The notes below the pieces were generated by a model. The model was not told where the DNA came from, did no database searches, and saw only the letters and a program-made list of their open reading frames with translations. The translations under genes and the position numbers were made by a program. Below, piece after piece: positions 23,730-31,890 of a DNA stretch of 64,000 bases; position 1 is the stretch's first letter; each line of letters begins with the position of its first letter. Source of the stretch: JBKCUI01 sp052161625 (GTDB taxonomy: Bacteria > Planctomycetota > Planctomycetia > Pirellulales > Pirellulaceae). The stretch is taken from assembly GCA_052161625.1 (NCBI GenBank), contig CP197412.1. The stretch is one strand, 5' to 3'.

Positions 23730-25868
23730 CTAGTTGGGTTGTGAGGGCTGGCTGGCTCCTGCGCCAGTCCCTGGATCCGTCGAATTGGCTGTCCCTGGGG
23801 CGGCCGCTGGGTCCACCGGGGGATTCGTTGGTGGGGCGCCCGGATCCGAACCAGGTGCTCCGTTGTTTGCAGGTGCTCCCGCCGCAGGGGGCTCCGTTGG
23901 TTGGCCTGCCCCTGGATCAGCCGGAGGTGTCGTCGGATCGGCACTACCAGTAGCTGGCGGTGCGTTCGCAGGATCCGATCCCGCTGGAGTTTCTTGAGGG
24001 ACCGATGCGGGCTGGGCACCGGAATCCGCCGACGCTGCCGCACCACCGTTGTTGGTTGGGTCCGCATTGGTGGCTGCGGTACTATCCGCTTCGCCTCCCT
24101 CGGTGACATCCAATTTTTCAACACCCAGCAAACTCATGTTGCAGGGGTTGTAGAAGTAGATCAATCCAAATATTTCCACGGGGATTTCGGTAACCTCCGG
24201 CTTGAGTCCCGGTAAATTTCCCATTTGTCCCGCACCATACCCACCTGCACCATAGCCGCCGGAACCGCTTCCGCCGTAGCCATCTGCACCGTATCCGGAG
24301 CCACTACCTTCGCTGCCGTAGCCACTGCCACCCTCCATGCCCATCCCTCCCTCGGATCCCATTCCGAGGCCGCCAAGGCTACCGCCGGGACCACCTGCAC
24401 CGTAACCACCCGAACCGTAGCCACCGCCGCCACCACCCGATTCAGGGGCGGCGGCCGTGTTGAGGCGAACTTGATAGACCTCCAGCATGAAGGGAGCATT
24501 GCCGCACTCGCTGATCAAACGATGGACCTTGCTCGCCTCCATCTTGACTCGCAATCGAATGGGAATCCGTTTCGCGACCGAGTCGACCGCGTTGTCTGGG
24601 CTGACGTTCTCACGGACTGAAGTTCGGACATCCATCCCTTTTCGGGGTTGGAAGAATGTTTCCGTTGCGAAGCTGATATAGCGATTGTCGGCAGGATCGA
24701 TCGCCGCGCGACCTGTAGACATGCCGGGCATTCCTGGTTCGCCGCCAGCCTCCATTTCGGATCCGTATCCGCCCATTTCACCGGATCCGGAATCACCCGA
24801 ACCGAATCCGCTTCCGCTATCGAGGCCGGATTCTCCTTCCATTCCATAGCCACCGCCGGGACCTCCCATTCCCATTCCGGTGCTACTGCCCATGATCGTT
24901 CCTGCATCGCGGCTGGCGTGCCTTCCGAAACGAACAAACTCAATCTCCTTTACCACAGCTTGGAAGTTTTCTCGAGCTTCACCGTTAGTCTTCTTGATGA
25001 TCTCCATGATATTGGTGAGCAGCCAAATATCTTCCTGGGTGTAGTAGATGTCCAAGATAGATGGAGTCGCATTGGGGCTGTACCAGGGGACCATCTGATT
25101 CAGTAGGGTCTGTTGCGAGGCCGCGCTCCAGCGGACCACATCGGTCGAGCCAGGACCGGCTAATGGAGTTCCATAACCTCCCTCTCCGCCATATCCGCCT
25201 TCCCCGCCGAGACCGCCAAGTCCTCCGACACCACCCGGTCCGCCAGCCCCTTCGGAGCCGTAGCCACCAGCGCCAGGATAGCCGCCGGAGCCTTCCATTC
25301 CATATCCACCCGAGCCGAAACCACTCCCTCCACTTGGAGGGGTAATGGATTCCATCTTCGCCTTCCATTCGGTCCCGATGATCTTGGTCACATTTTGAAA
25401 CGTGGGGCCGATGTAATCGCGATAGATGCGGCGGTCGGATTCGGTGACGCGGGCAGCGTCGCCAACAAGCGTCTCAATTGGGAAATCGATAAACTTTTCA
25501 ACCGGTCGGAAGCCTCGGAAGATGTTAGCAATCTCTTTGCTTTTGAACGCCTCGTCGGGCCATTTCATCAAATCCAGTTGCAGCGAGTACTGCATATCCC
25601 ACGCCTGCTCGACGTCCTTCTCCATCACTTGGAGGATCTCTTCCATACGACGGTGGGACTCCGCGTTGGGGTGTGTCGCGACTTTCCCGCTTACATTCTG
25701 GACCTCCGAGTATTTCGCGTCGATGGCGCTGACTCGAGACGAGATCTCCTTCGAAATGCTCATCGCTGTCATGGTAAAGGCCACGGCAGCTAACACGAGA
25801 ATCAGCCCAGAAAGAATCCAGAACTGATGTTTGAGGACCGGAGCAAGTTGCTTTTTCAATTTATCCAT
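23730..25868 (-). CDS. PilO-like bitopic protein with glycine-rich tracts
   Basis: A 712-residue protein. The N-terminus MDKLKKQLAPVLKHQFWILS leads to one membrane helix (GLILVLAAVAFTMTAM) and a helical region (SRVSAIDAKYSEVQNVSGKV), a PilO/GspM-like topology. Later segments alternate conserved blocks (WLLTNIMEIIKKTNGEARE, MEASKVHRLISECGNAPFML, typical of the ferredoxin-like domain of PilO-type proteins) with Gly/Ser/Tyr/Met-rich tracts. It ends in a Pro/Ala/Thr-rich tail of about 110 residues. It follows the PilM-PilN fusion by 49 bp and precedes the third gene by 32 bp. The PilO assignment rests on gene order and topology, not on a clear motif. Confidence 0.65.
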   Translation of the reverse strand: MDKLKKQLAPVLKHQFWILSGLILVLAAVAFTMTAMSISKEISSRVSAIDAKYSEVQNVSGKVATHPNAESHRRMEEILQVMEKDVEQAWDMQYSLQLDLMKWPDEAFKSKEIANIFRGFRPVEKFIDFPIETLVGDAARVTESDRRIYRDYIGPTFQNVTKIIGTEWKAKMESITPPSGGSGFGSGGYGMEGSGGYPGAGGYGSEGAGGPGGVGGLGGLGGEGGYGGEGGYGTPLAGPGSTDVVRWSAASQQTLLNQMVPWYSPNATPSILDIYYTQEDIWLLTNIMEIIKKTNGEARENFQAVVKEIEFVRFGRHASRDAGTIMGSSTGMGMGGPGGGYGMEGESGLDSGSGFGSGDSGSGEMGGYGSEMEAGGEPGMPGMSTGRAAIDPADNRYISFATETFFQPRKGMDVRTSVRENVSPDNAVDSVAKRIPIRLRVKMEASKVHRLISECGNAPFMLEVYQVRLNTAAAPESGGGGGGYGSGGYGAGGPGGSLGGLGMGSEGGMGMEGGSGYGSEGSGSGYGADGYGGSGSGGYGAGGYGAGQMGNLPGLKPEVTEIPVEIFGLIYFYNPCNMSLLGVEKLDVTEGGEADSTAATNADPTNNGGAAASADSGAQPASVPQETPAGSDPANAPPATGSADPTTPPADPGAGQPTEPPAAGAPANNGAPGSDPGAPPTNPPVDPAAAPGTANSTDPGTGAGASQPSQPN

Positions 25869-25917
25869 GGCATGGTCGCCTTTTGATTTGTTTCAGATTC
25901 TCAAGTGCTAGTTTAAA

Positions 25918-28290
25918 TCAAGGAGTGGTCGATGCGTCGGCCGATGCATCAACGCTTCCCTCGCCATCAACACCTTCTTCGGTGGATTCGGTAATCACTC
26001 CACCCGCTAGACTTCCCCCTTCGGGCTCGAAACGGGGTTTCCATGCAAATTGCAGAACAAACTCAAACTTGGGTGCATCGAAAAAGGGTTGAACCTCGTT
26101 CCCTTTCTCATCCTTCAGTGGTTTGAAGGCGGCTGCACCCGTCATCCCTCCCCCTTCCGCGCCGTATCCGCCCATTCCCGAGCCACCCATACCGGGGCCC
26201 CCTAATCCGGAGCCACCCATGCCAGGCCCACCCATACCGGGCCCGCCCATTCCGGGACCTCCCATGCCTGGGCCACCAACGCCCGATCCAATACCCTCAC
26301 CTCCGACGCCACCTGCCGCTCCGGCGGCAGCTGCGGCCTTTATGCGTTCCTCATTGAGCAGTCGGAAATACTCTGGGTTGGCAATCTGATGCTTTGCGTT
26401 GAGGGGCTGAGCAAGTCGTATGACGGGGAGTCGAATCCCCAGATCCTTTACTAATACATGCCCCTCCGGGATCGCCGGTTTACCTTCAGCAGGGGGAGAG
26501 ATTCCTGTTTTGTCGACCATCGGTAACTCGATGGTTCCATTTTCGAGAAACTCGACCATGTAACGCAAAACGTGATCTTGCTTCTCTTCGCCGATGATGC
26601 CGTTGTAGTAATGGTAGCCTTTGATTTCGATAACCCAACCGGGGCCGGTCAAGGGGCTTGGGTCGGGAATCGCATCCGCTACTTTTTCGGGGGCAAACCA
26701 CGCGCGTCTGGTTTTCACCCCATCGAGATACTTTGTCTTGAGATCCGGCGTGAACCATTTTTCCAAGTCGGCGAAGTACTTCTGCTCAATGCTGGTGACG
26801 TGGAAGTCCTTTCGCTTGTTGTAAGGCAATTCCACAGGCGTCTTGTCAAGTTCATCCGGATTCTTGAATAAGGAAGCCTCGACAACCTTGAGGAGCTCGA
26901 GCGTTTGCAGACGCCGGCTGGCCCCCGAACTCACTTCCTTACCCACCTCGCGGTAAAGCTTGGCTTTGCCGGTCAACGACGAGTCTTTGGAGAACTCCGA
27001 ACTCGAAGTCTTTGACAGCGTCTCCACCTTGGACTCTGCATCTTTCCAACTCGAGACATCCACCACGCTCAACGCTTGCCCTTTGGTCGCATGATAGGTC
27101 ACCATGGCTCCCAACAGGATCGAAAGGGCTCCGACTGTCCAAGGTTTCTTGTTGCGAATGACCCGTTCGAGCACGATGTCGCGAGGCAACAGGCTGGTCT
27201 TCATGGGCCCTCGCTTGAGCAACTGCAAGCAAAGCCCATAAACAACACCATATGCAGGCACGTTCTCTTTGAACGCCTGCGCACCGATGACTTCGTTTCC
27301 TTCAAGCTTCGGGAAACGATCAAGGGCTTGAACTTCCATCCCAAGATTCTTGTTCAGGAACTGCAACAAGCCAGGGAGCTTGGATGTGTTCCCCAAAAGG
27401 AGCATCGATTCGATCTCTCCCTTTTTATTCACCGTCTTGTAGAAGTTCAACGATCGTTGGATTTCCGTAACCATGTCATTGAAGACAGGCCGCATGGCTT
27501 GGAATACCAGCTTCGGGTCATCGGCTTGTAATGCGTTTCGCTTCAGATGTTCCGCTTTCGCGAAGGTCAGCTTGAGGTCCTTGGTTAGCTGACGCGTGAA
27601 ATGGTTCCCGCCGATCGGAATATTTCGCTGCCATACGCGGAATCCGTTGGTCACGATCAAGTCGCTAGCATCGGTACCGATCGATAAGATCACGACCGAT
27701 TTTTGCGGGGATTCCGGATCGAATGTCTCGCTGGATAGTCGCTCTGCGAAGCGATCGTGGGTCACCATGTTGTACAAACTCATGGGGGCGAGCTGAACCA
27801 GATCGATGTCGATGTTGCGGTCGCGATATGGCTTCAAGGCGCGGAACACCGCTTCCCGTTTCATCGCAAAAAGCCCGACTTCGCTTTCCAACGCGTAGCC
27901 ATCTTCAATTTGAGCTCCTTCCATTTGTTGGAAGTCCCAAATGACGTCTTTCAAGTCGAAGGGGATCTGCTGCTTGGCTTCGTACTTGACAATGTCTCCG
28001 ATCTTCTTCACTTCCACGGGCGGTGGCTTGAAGAACTTCGCAAGCCCGCTTTGGCCTGGAACGCTCACGGCGACCAAGGCACCTCGTAGATCGTTTCGGG
28101 AAGTGAACTGTTCGAGCGCGTCGGAGATCAACGCCTCCGGCTCCGCCTCGGGCTGGCTGAGGATTTTCGGATACTCGACAAAGTCGAAGGTGTCGGCGAC
28201 AACCGTATCCCCCTCCAGATGGCATCGGAGCGCCTTCATGGAGCTCTGGCCAATCTCAAGGCCCCAAACATGTTGAATTTTCTTCGCCAT
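25918..28290 (-). CDS. pilM: PilM-PilN fusion (GspL-like architecture), type IV pilus-like assembly protein
   Basis: A 790-residue protein. Residues 1-360 are a PilM actin-like (ASKHA) ATPase fold: VWGLEIGQSSMKALRC at the start, LRGALVAVSVPGQSGLAKFF, VILSIGTDASDLIV (phosphate-2-like strand), SMLLLGNTSKLPGLLQFL and AYGVVYGLCLQ. Directly after comes a PilN-like segment: SLLPRDIVLERVIRNKK at 366-382 followed by a membrane helix (about 384-400). The periplasmic half includes a Gly-rich tract at about 650-715 (GGPGMGG repeats) before a C-terminal domain (FDAPKFEFVLQFAWKPRF). Usual PilM is about 350 residues and separate from PilN. It should link a cytoplasmic pilus/secretion ATPase to the periplasm. 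First gene of a three-gene operon; no pilQ, pilB or pilin in the window. Confidence 0.85.
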   Translation of the reverse strand: MAKKIQHVWGLEIGQSSMKALRCHLEGDTVVADTFDFVEYPKILSQPEAEPEALISDALEQFTSRNDLRGALVAVSVPGQSGLAKFFKPPPVEVKKIGDIVKYEAKQQIPFDLKDVIWDFQQMEGAQIEDGYALESEVGLFAMKREAVFRALKPYRDRNIDIDLVQLAPMSLYNMVTHDRFAERLSSETFDPESPQKSVVILSIGTDASDLIVTNGFRVWQRNIPIGGNHFTRQLTKDLKLTFAKAEHLKRNALQADDPKLVFQAMRPVFNDMVTEIQRSLNFYKTVNKKGEIESMLLLGNTSKLPGLLQFLNKNLGMEVQALDRFPKLEGNEVIGAQAFKENVPAYGVVYGLCLQLLKRGPMKTSLLPRDIVLERVIRNKKPWTVGALSILLGAMVTYHATKGQALSVVDVSSWKDAESKVETLSKTSSSEFSKDSSLTGKAKLYREVGKEVSSGASRRLQTLELLKVVEASLFKNPDELDKTPVELPYNKRKDFHVTSIEQKYFADLEKWFTPDLKTKYLDGVKTRRAWFAPEKVADAIPDPSPLTGPGWVIEIKGYHYYNGIIGEEKQDHVLRYMVEFLENGTIELPMVDKTGISPPAEGKPAIPEGHVLVKDLGIRLPVIRLAQPLNAKHQIANPEYFRLLNEERIKAAAAAGAAGGVGGEGIGSGVGGPGMGGPGMGGPGMGGPGMGGSGLGGPGMGGSGMGGYGAEGGGMTGAAAFKPLKDEKGNEVQPFFDAPKFEFVLQFAWKPRFEPEGGSLAGGVITESTEEGVDGEGSVDASADASTTP

Positions 28291-28686
28291 CGTGCGAATC
28301 TCCTAAGCCAACTTGCAGAGCATCCGTCAGTCGAAACAGGGGGTGATCCCTTACGCTTGGAAGTGAAAGCGGAAAAGATCAACCACCGGAACTCAGGATT
28401 CCCGGCAAAAAGGGTAGACAAGTGTGTGCAGACGAGGGGGAAGGCGCATTCTGCCGCCATTCCCTGAACCATCTATCCTATCGAACCTATAGGGCATCTG
28501 TCAAAATTTTCTTGATCCCGCTACTAAAATAATGGTAAAACGAATCGGCCAATGGATAGGGTTATATCGGCTTACCCACCCTAAACGGACCTCGCGCCCA
28601 AGAGGCGTCGAGCAACGCACGCTGGCCAAACGCCTACGGCGATCCAATTCATCAACCCCAACTCGCCCCAAGGACAGGATTCCGAG
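28291..28686. promoter_or_regulatory. Divergent intergenic region between pilM-type operon and TPR gene
   Basis: 396 bases with no convincing open frame. It holds the candidate minus-strand promoter listed separately. On the plus side an AGGACAGG ribosome site lies before ATG 28687. No RNA structure, tRNA or repeat was recognised in it. Confidence 0.6.
28475..28504 (-). promoter_or_regulatory. Candidate sigma70-type promoter for the pilM-type operon
   Basis: On the minus strand a perfect TTGACA (28504-28499) is followed, after an 18-base spacer, by TAGGAT (28480-28475), which matches four of six -10 positions. It would give a leader of about 180 bases before the pilM ATG. Promoter rules in planctomycetes are not well established, so this is tentative. 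Confidence 0.35.
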
Positions 28687-30714
28687 ATGAAATTCAAAGG
28701 TTTCGCGCTGGCTATCGCCGCTGGTCTCGTGCTGCCGTTGTCTTTCCCAAGACATTTGTATTCCACGGATCCCCTCGCACGGTCCTCCGACGGGGGAACG
28801 GATTCCTCCCAGATCGATGCGCGAATTCAGGACCTTATTCGTCTTCTCGCGGACCCGAGCTACTCGAAACGCCAAAACGCACGTGCCGAGTTGGAAAGAA
28901 TTGGCGTTGTCGCGCTGGATCGACTCCATGCGGCCAGTTTTGATGCAGATCCTCAGATCGCGTCCTCCGCCCGATTCATTGTCCGCAGCAATCAGTTCAA
29001 TTGGGCTTGGGAATACGACTCTCCCAAGGTTCGCGAAATCCTCAGCAATTTCGGGGCCGCCGAAGTTTACGAAAAATCGGTCTTCATCGACGAACTTGCT
29101 CGCCTAGAACGAGACGAAGGACTTGCAGCCCTATGCCGATTGGCTCGCTACGAAACGGTCGGGGCTCTTGCCAAAAAAGCGGCCATCCATGTTCTGAAGT
29201 CCAAGCCTCTGGTTGGCCAATCACCCATCGGCCGATCGCAAAAGATCTTGCGGTATATCGACGGAGGCACAAGCGACTCCAGTCATTGGATCCAAACATT
29301 CCACAGTGCAATCGCGGGTGAGAAGAGTGCAGTCACGAGCGATCAAGATTTCGATGTCGATTGGTGGGTTCGCCAAATCGATAACGAAAGGGCGCTAATT
29401 GGGAAAAACACGCAGGAGACCAGCATCGAAGTCGCGGTGGAACTCATCAAGTGGGTCACACAACAGCTGAGCGCAAAACCGAGCACGCGCGCACAAGCTC
29501 TCTCCATCGCCGGAAAACTCTTGGAACCGACCTTGAACCAATCGTTGCACCGACAAGCTCAGCTTGGTCAGCAGTCCGCTGCTGCGAATGGTTTCGCCCA
29601 GTGGGCTCTGCAATTGCAATTGCCCGAATTGGTCCACAAGCAACACCAGCTGCTGCCGATTCGAATCCTCGCCCGCGAACCGATCTTCACTTACTACCTG
29701 GCCGAAAGCTACTTGCAACTTGGCGACAACGAGAAAGCAGAACGGATTGCGCTCGCCGCTTGGAATGGCAAGCAATTGGAGCGCAGCCCTCTGGATTGGA
29801 AGGGGGATCCAATCGATGTTTCGGGCGGCGACAAAGATCAAGCTGCCAATCCGGGCTTGGACGCCGTTTTCGCCTACCGGAACCGTTCGGCGAAAGAGAA
29901 TAGCTATGTCCTTGGCAAGACTTTGGCCGATCGAGGCCGTTTCGAGTGGGCAGAGCGGGAACTGAAGCAAGCCGCAGGGGAGGATCTAACTCTGGACTCT
30001 TCCCTCATGGCATTGTTCAAGTTGGCTGAGATTCAACAGTCCCTCGGAAAACATAACGAAGCGAAACTCACTCTCGAGCCGTTCGTTCTTCGATTGGAAA
30101 AGGAGCCGATGTTTCGACGACAGATGGTGGAGCAATCCCAACTCCTTACCTTCATCGTCACGAGCTACCACCAGTACGCCGGCGATGCCGCTCGTATGGA
30201 GAACAACATTGGGGAAGCAGCGCGCCAATACATACTCTCACTCGATGCCTCCGAGGAAAATGTCGATGCACTGATCGGACTTTACAAGCTGGAGACAGGA
30301 CCAGAACTGCAAGCCAAACGTCGCGAGCGCTTGCGATCTATCGTTACTCGCATGAAGGATGGAATTCGCAAGTACGATCAATTTCTCAGGGATGGCGCTG
30401 GAAACGATTACTTCCAAACGTTTTCGCTCCAATTGGCCAATGAACTCAACTCGCTCGCTTGGTTGATCGCAAACACCGAAGGGGATTTTGGCGAGGCAAT
30501 CCTCATGAGCCGGAGGGCTTGCTCGTTAAATCCGGAGCATGCGGAGTATTTGGATACTTTGGCGCATTGCTACTTCGCAGCTGGGAAGTGGAAGGATGCT
30601 GTGGAACAGCAACAAAAGGCGTTGTCCTTAAAACCAAACCACCCTGATTTTCAACGCGCACTCTCGAGATTCCAAGCTAAACTATCGGAAGCTGAATCGA
30701 CCCCTTCGAAGTAG
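28687..30714 (+). CDS. Secreted TPR protein of unknown function
   Basis: A 675-residue exported protein. Signal peptide MKFKGFALAIAAGLVLPLSF, then a HEAT-like helical block (IRLLADPSYSKRQNARAELE, LAALCRLARYETVGALAKKA). The rest is mostly tetratricopeptide repeats, clear at the C-terminus: GEAILMSRRACSLNPEHAEY, LDTLAHCYFAAGKWKDAVEQ, QKALSLKPNHPDFQRAL. Such proteins are protein-protein scaffolds; no catalytic motif is present. The tandem-BMC gene begins 5 bp after its stop, so the two are almost certainly co-transcribed. That is odd for one exported and one expected cytosolic product. Confidence 0.82.
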   Translation: MKFKGFALAIAAGLVLPLSFPRHLYSTDPLARSSDGGTDSSQIDARIQDLIRLLADPSYSKRQNARAELERIGVVALDRLHAASFDADPQIASSARFIVRSNQFNWAWEYDSPKVREILSNFGAAEVYEKSVFIDELARLERDEGLAALCRLARYETVGALAKKAAIHVLKSKPLVGQSPIGRSQKILRYIDGGTSDSSHWIQTFHSAIAGEKSAVTSDQDFDVDWWVRQIDNERALIGKNTQETSIEVAVELIKWVTQQLSAKPSTRAQALSIAGKLLEPTLNQSLHRQAQLGQQSAAANGFAQWALQLQLPELVHKQHQLLPIRILAREPIFTYYLAESYLQLGDNEKAERIALAAWNGKQLERSPLDWKGDPIDVSGGDKDQAANPGLDAVFAYRNRSAKENSYVLGKTLADRGRFEWAERELKQAAGEDLTLDSSLMALFKLAEIQQSLGKHNEAKLTLEPFVLRLEKEPMFRRQMVEQSQLLTFIVTSYHQYAGDAARMENNIGEAARQYILSLDASEENVDALIGLYKLETGPELQAKRRERLRSIVTRMKDGIRKYDQFLRDGAGNDYFQTFSLQLANELNSLAWLIANTEGDFGEAILMSRRACSLNPEHAEYLDTLAHCYFAAGKWKDAVEQQQKALSLKPNHPDFQRALSRFQAKLSEAESTPSK

Positions 30715-30718
30715 TCTC

Positions 30719-31420
30719 GTGAAACAACCACCTTCCACGCTTGCGCCGATAGCCGATCTTCCATCTGGTCATGACCGCCTTCCCAGCCTCGGTATTCTCG
30801 AATGCTTAGGATGGACCGCATCCCTCGTTGCACTCGACGCTATGGCGAAAGGGACGAACATTCGAGTCGTCCAGGCAGAGTGGAACGACATGCTCGGTTC
30901 GGTCATCAAGATCGCCGGCTCCGTCGATGAAGTGGAAATGGCATTGGCTATCGGCAGGGCCAAGGCAGCCTCTTTCTTCCCAGACGCCCCTAACGGAAAC
31001 ACCATCGTCCGACAGATCAGCAGCCCTGATCAAGACGCATTGAGAGCCATTCTTAGCCCAGACGAATACAACGCTCTTATCGAACAACCTGTCGTGAAAC
31101 AACCCGCTTACCCTTACTCAACCTCCGAATCCTCTACCATGTCGTCACCAACTTCTCTCGCGCTTGGATTCATCGAGACCCAAGGATTCACGGCGGTTTT
31201 CGAAGCGATCGATACCGCATGCAAATCCGCTGCCGTCGAAGTCGTCGGGAAAGAAAAACTCGGCGGAGGATACGTTACAGTCGTCATCCGAGGTGACGTC
31301 GCCGCCGTCAACGCAGCCATCGAAGCTGCTAAACCAAAAGTAGAAGGCCTGGGAAAACTGATTGCTTGCCATGTCATCGCAAGACCCTCCCAAGCAGCCT
31401 TGGGGTTGCTTCCTAAATAG
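30719..31420 (+). CDS. Tandem BMC-domain (bacterial microcompartment shell-type) protein
   Basis: A 233-residue protein with two BMC folds. The first spans about 23-100 (LGILECLGWTASLVALDAMA, then IKIAGSVDEVEMALAIGRAK). The second spans 147-225 (LALGFIETQGFTAVFEAIDT, GGGYVTVVIRGDVAAVNAAI, then LIACHVIARPS). A Pro/Ser-rich linker joins them. Tandem BMC proteins form trimers that act as hexagonal tiles, often with a gated pore. GTG start 5 bp after the TPR gene. An in-frame ATG at 31139 would give a 93-residue single-BMC product of normal BMC-H length, but no ribosome site precedes it. No other shell gene, BMC-P vertex protein or encapsulated enzyme is in the window. Confidence 0.88.
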   Translation: MKQPPSTLAPIADLPSGHDRLPSLGILECLGWTASLVALDAMAKGTNIRVVQAEWNDMLGSVIKIAGSVDEVEMALAIGRAKAASFFPDAPNGNTIVRQISSPDQDALRAILSPDEYNALIEQPVVKQPAYPYSTSESSTMSSPTSLALGFIETQGFTAVFEAIDTACKSAAVEVVGKEKLGGGYVTVVIRGDVAAVNAAIEAAKPKVEGLGKLIACHVIARPSQAALGLLPK

Positions 31421-31424
31421 ACGG

Positions 31425-31446
31425 AGAGTACCCGCTCTGGTACTCT
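31425..31446 (+). terminator. Hairpin just after the BMC gene, possible terminator
   Basis: AGAGTACC pairs perfectly with GGTACTCT around a six-base loop, starting five bases after the BMC stop. No T-run follows, so it may be a weak or factor-assisted terminator, or an mRNA 3' stabiliser. Confidence 0.35.
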
Positions 31447-31493
31447 GGCCTGCTCCCCAACGCGTTGTCTGAATGCTCGCCTCCTATTGCGTG

Positions 31494-31725
31494 CGGTTCT
31501 CTTCTTCGCGCCGTGGCGCCGTAGCGAGAAATTCTTCACTGGCTTGGATCCGAAGAGAGTGGCGCGCCACGGCGCCAAGCTCGCAAGGGATTGAGTTGGG
31601 AATCTCTTGCTGTCGGTTCCCTTCTTTGCGCCGTGGCGCCGTAGCGAGAAATTCTTCACTGGCCTGGATCCGAAGAGAGTGGCGCGCCACGGCGCCAAGC
31701 TCGCAAGGGACTGAGTTGAGAATCT
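31494..31725. repeat. Two-copy direct repeat, 120-bp period, with internal 12-bp inverted repeat
   Basis: Bases 31494-31605 recur at 31614-31725 with five differences in 112 positions, all transitions. Each copy holds the arms GCGCCGTGGCGC and GCGCCACGGCGC (31508-31519 and 31564-31575 in the first copy), so each can fold into a long hairpin. The region has no plausible gene: open frames across it are repeat artefacts. It resembles an intergenic repeat element (REP/MITE-like) present in tandem, but no transposase or clear target duplication is visible. Confidence 0.85.
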
Positions 31726-31890
31726 GAGGAGGAGCGTCGGGGATCGAGATTCTGGCCTGATCTAATTCGACTCAGAGCCTGACTTTTGCCTCCCTCTCCC
31801 TTGTTCTTCCCTCCGCGTTCTCCGCGGTTAACTCTTCTTAGGGAGATTGGTGATGCTGACCAACCGAAGTTGGCGCAAGTCTACATAGTG
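31726..31890. other. Non-coding spacer downstream of the direct repeat
   Basis: 165 bases between the repeat and the end of the convergent permease gene. It is pyrimidine-rich around 31785-31840. I see no gene, terminator or RNA here. Confidence 0.5.

Noticed and set aside
31425..31725. CRISPR-like or phage attachment reading of the repeat
   Set aside because: Only two copies with no spacer of constant length and no cas genes, integrase or tRNA nearby.
31473..31727. 84-codon plus-strand frame (and a 194-codon minus frame) over the direct repeat
   Set aside because: The frames arise because the 120-bp period is a multiple of three, so the same peptide repeats twice; this is a repeat artefact.
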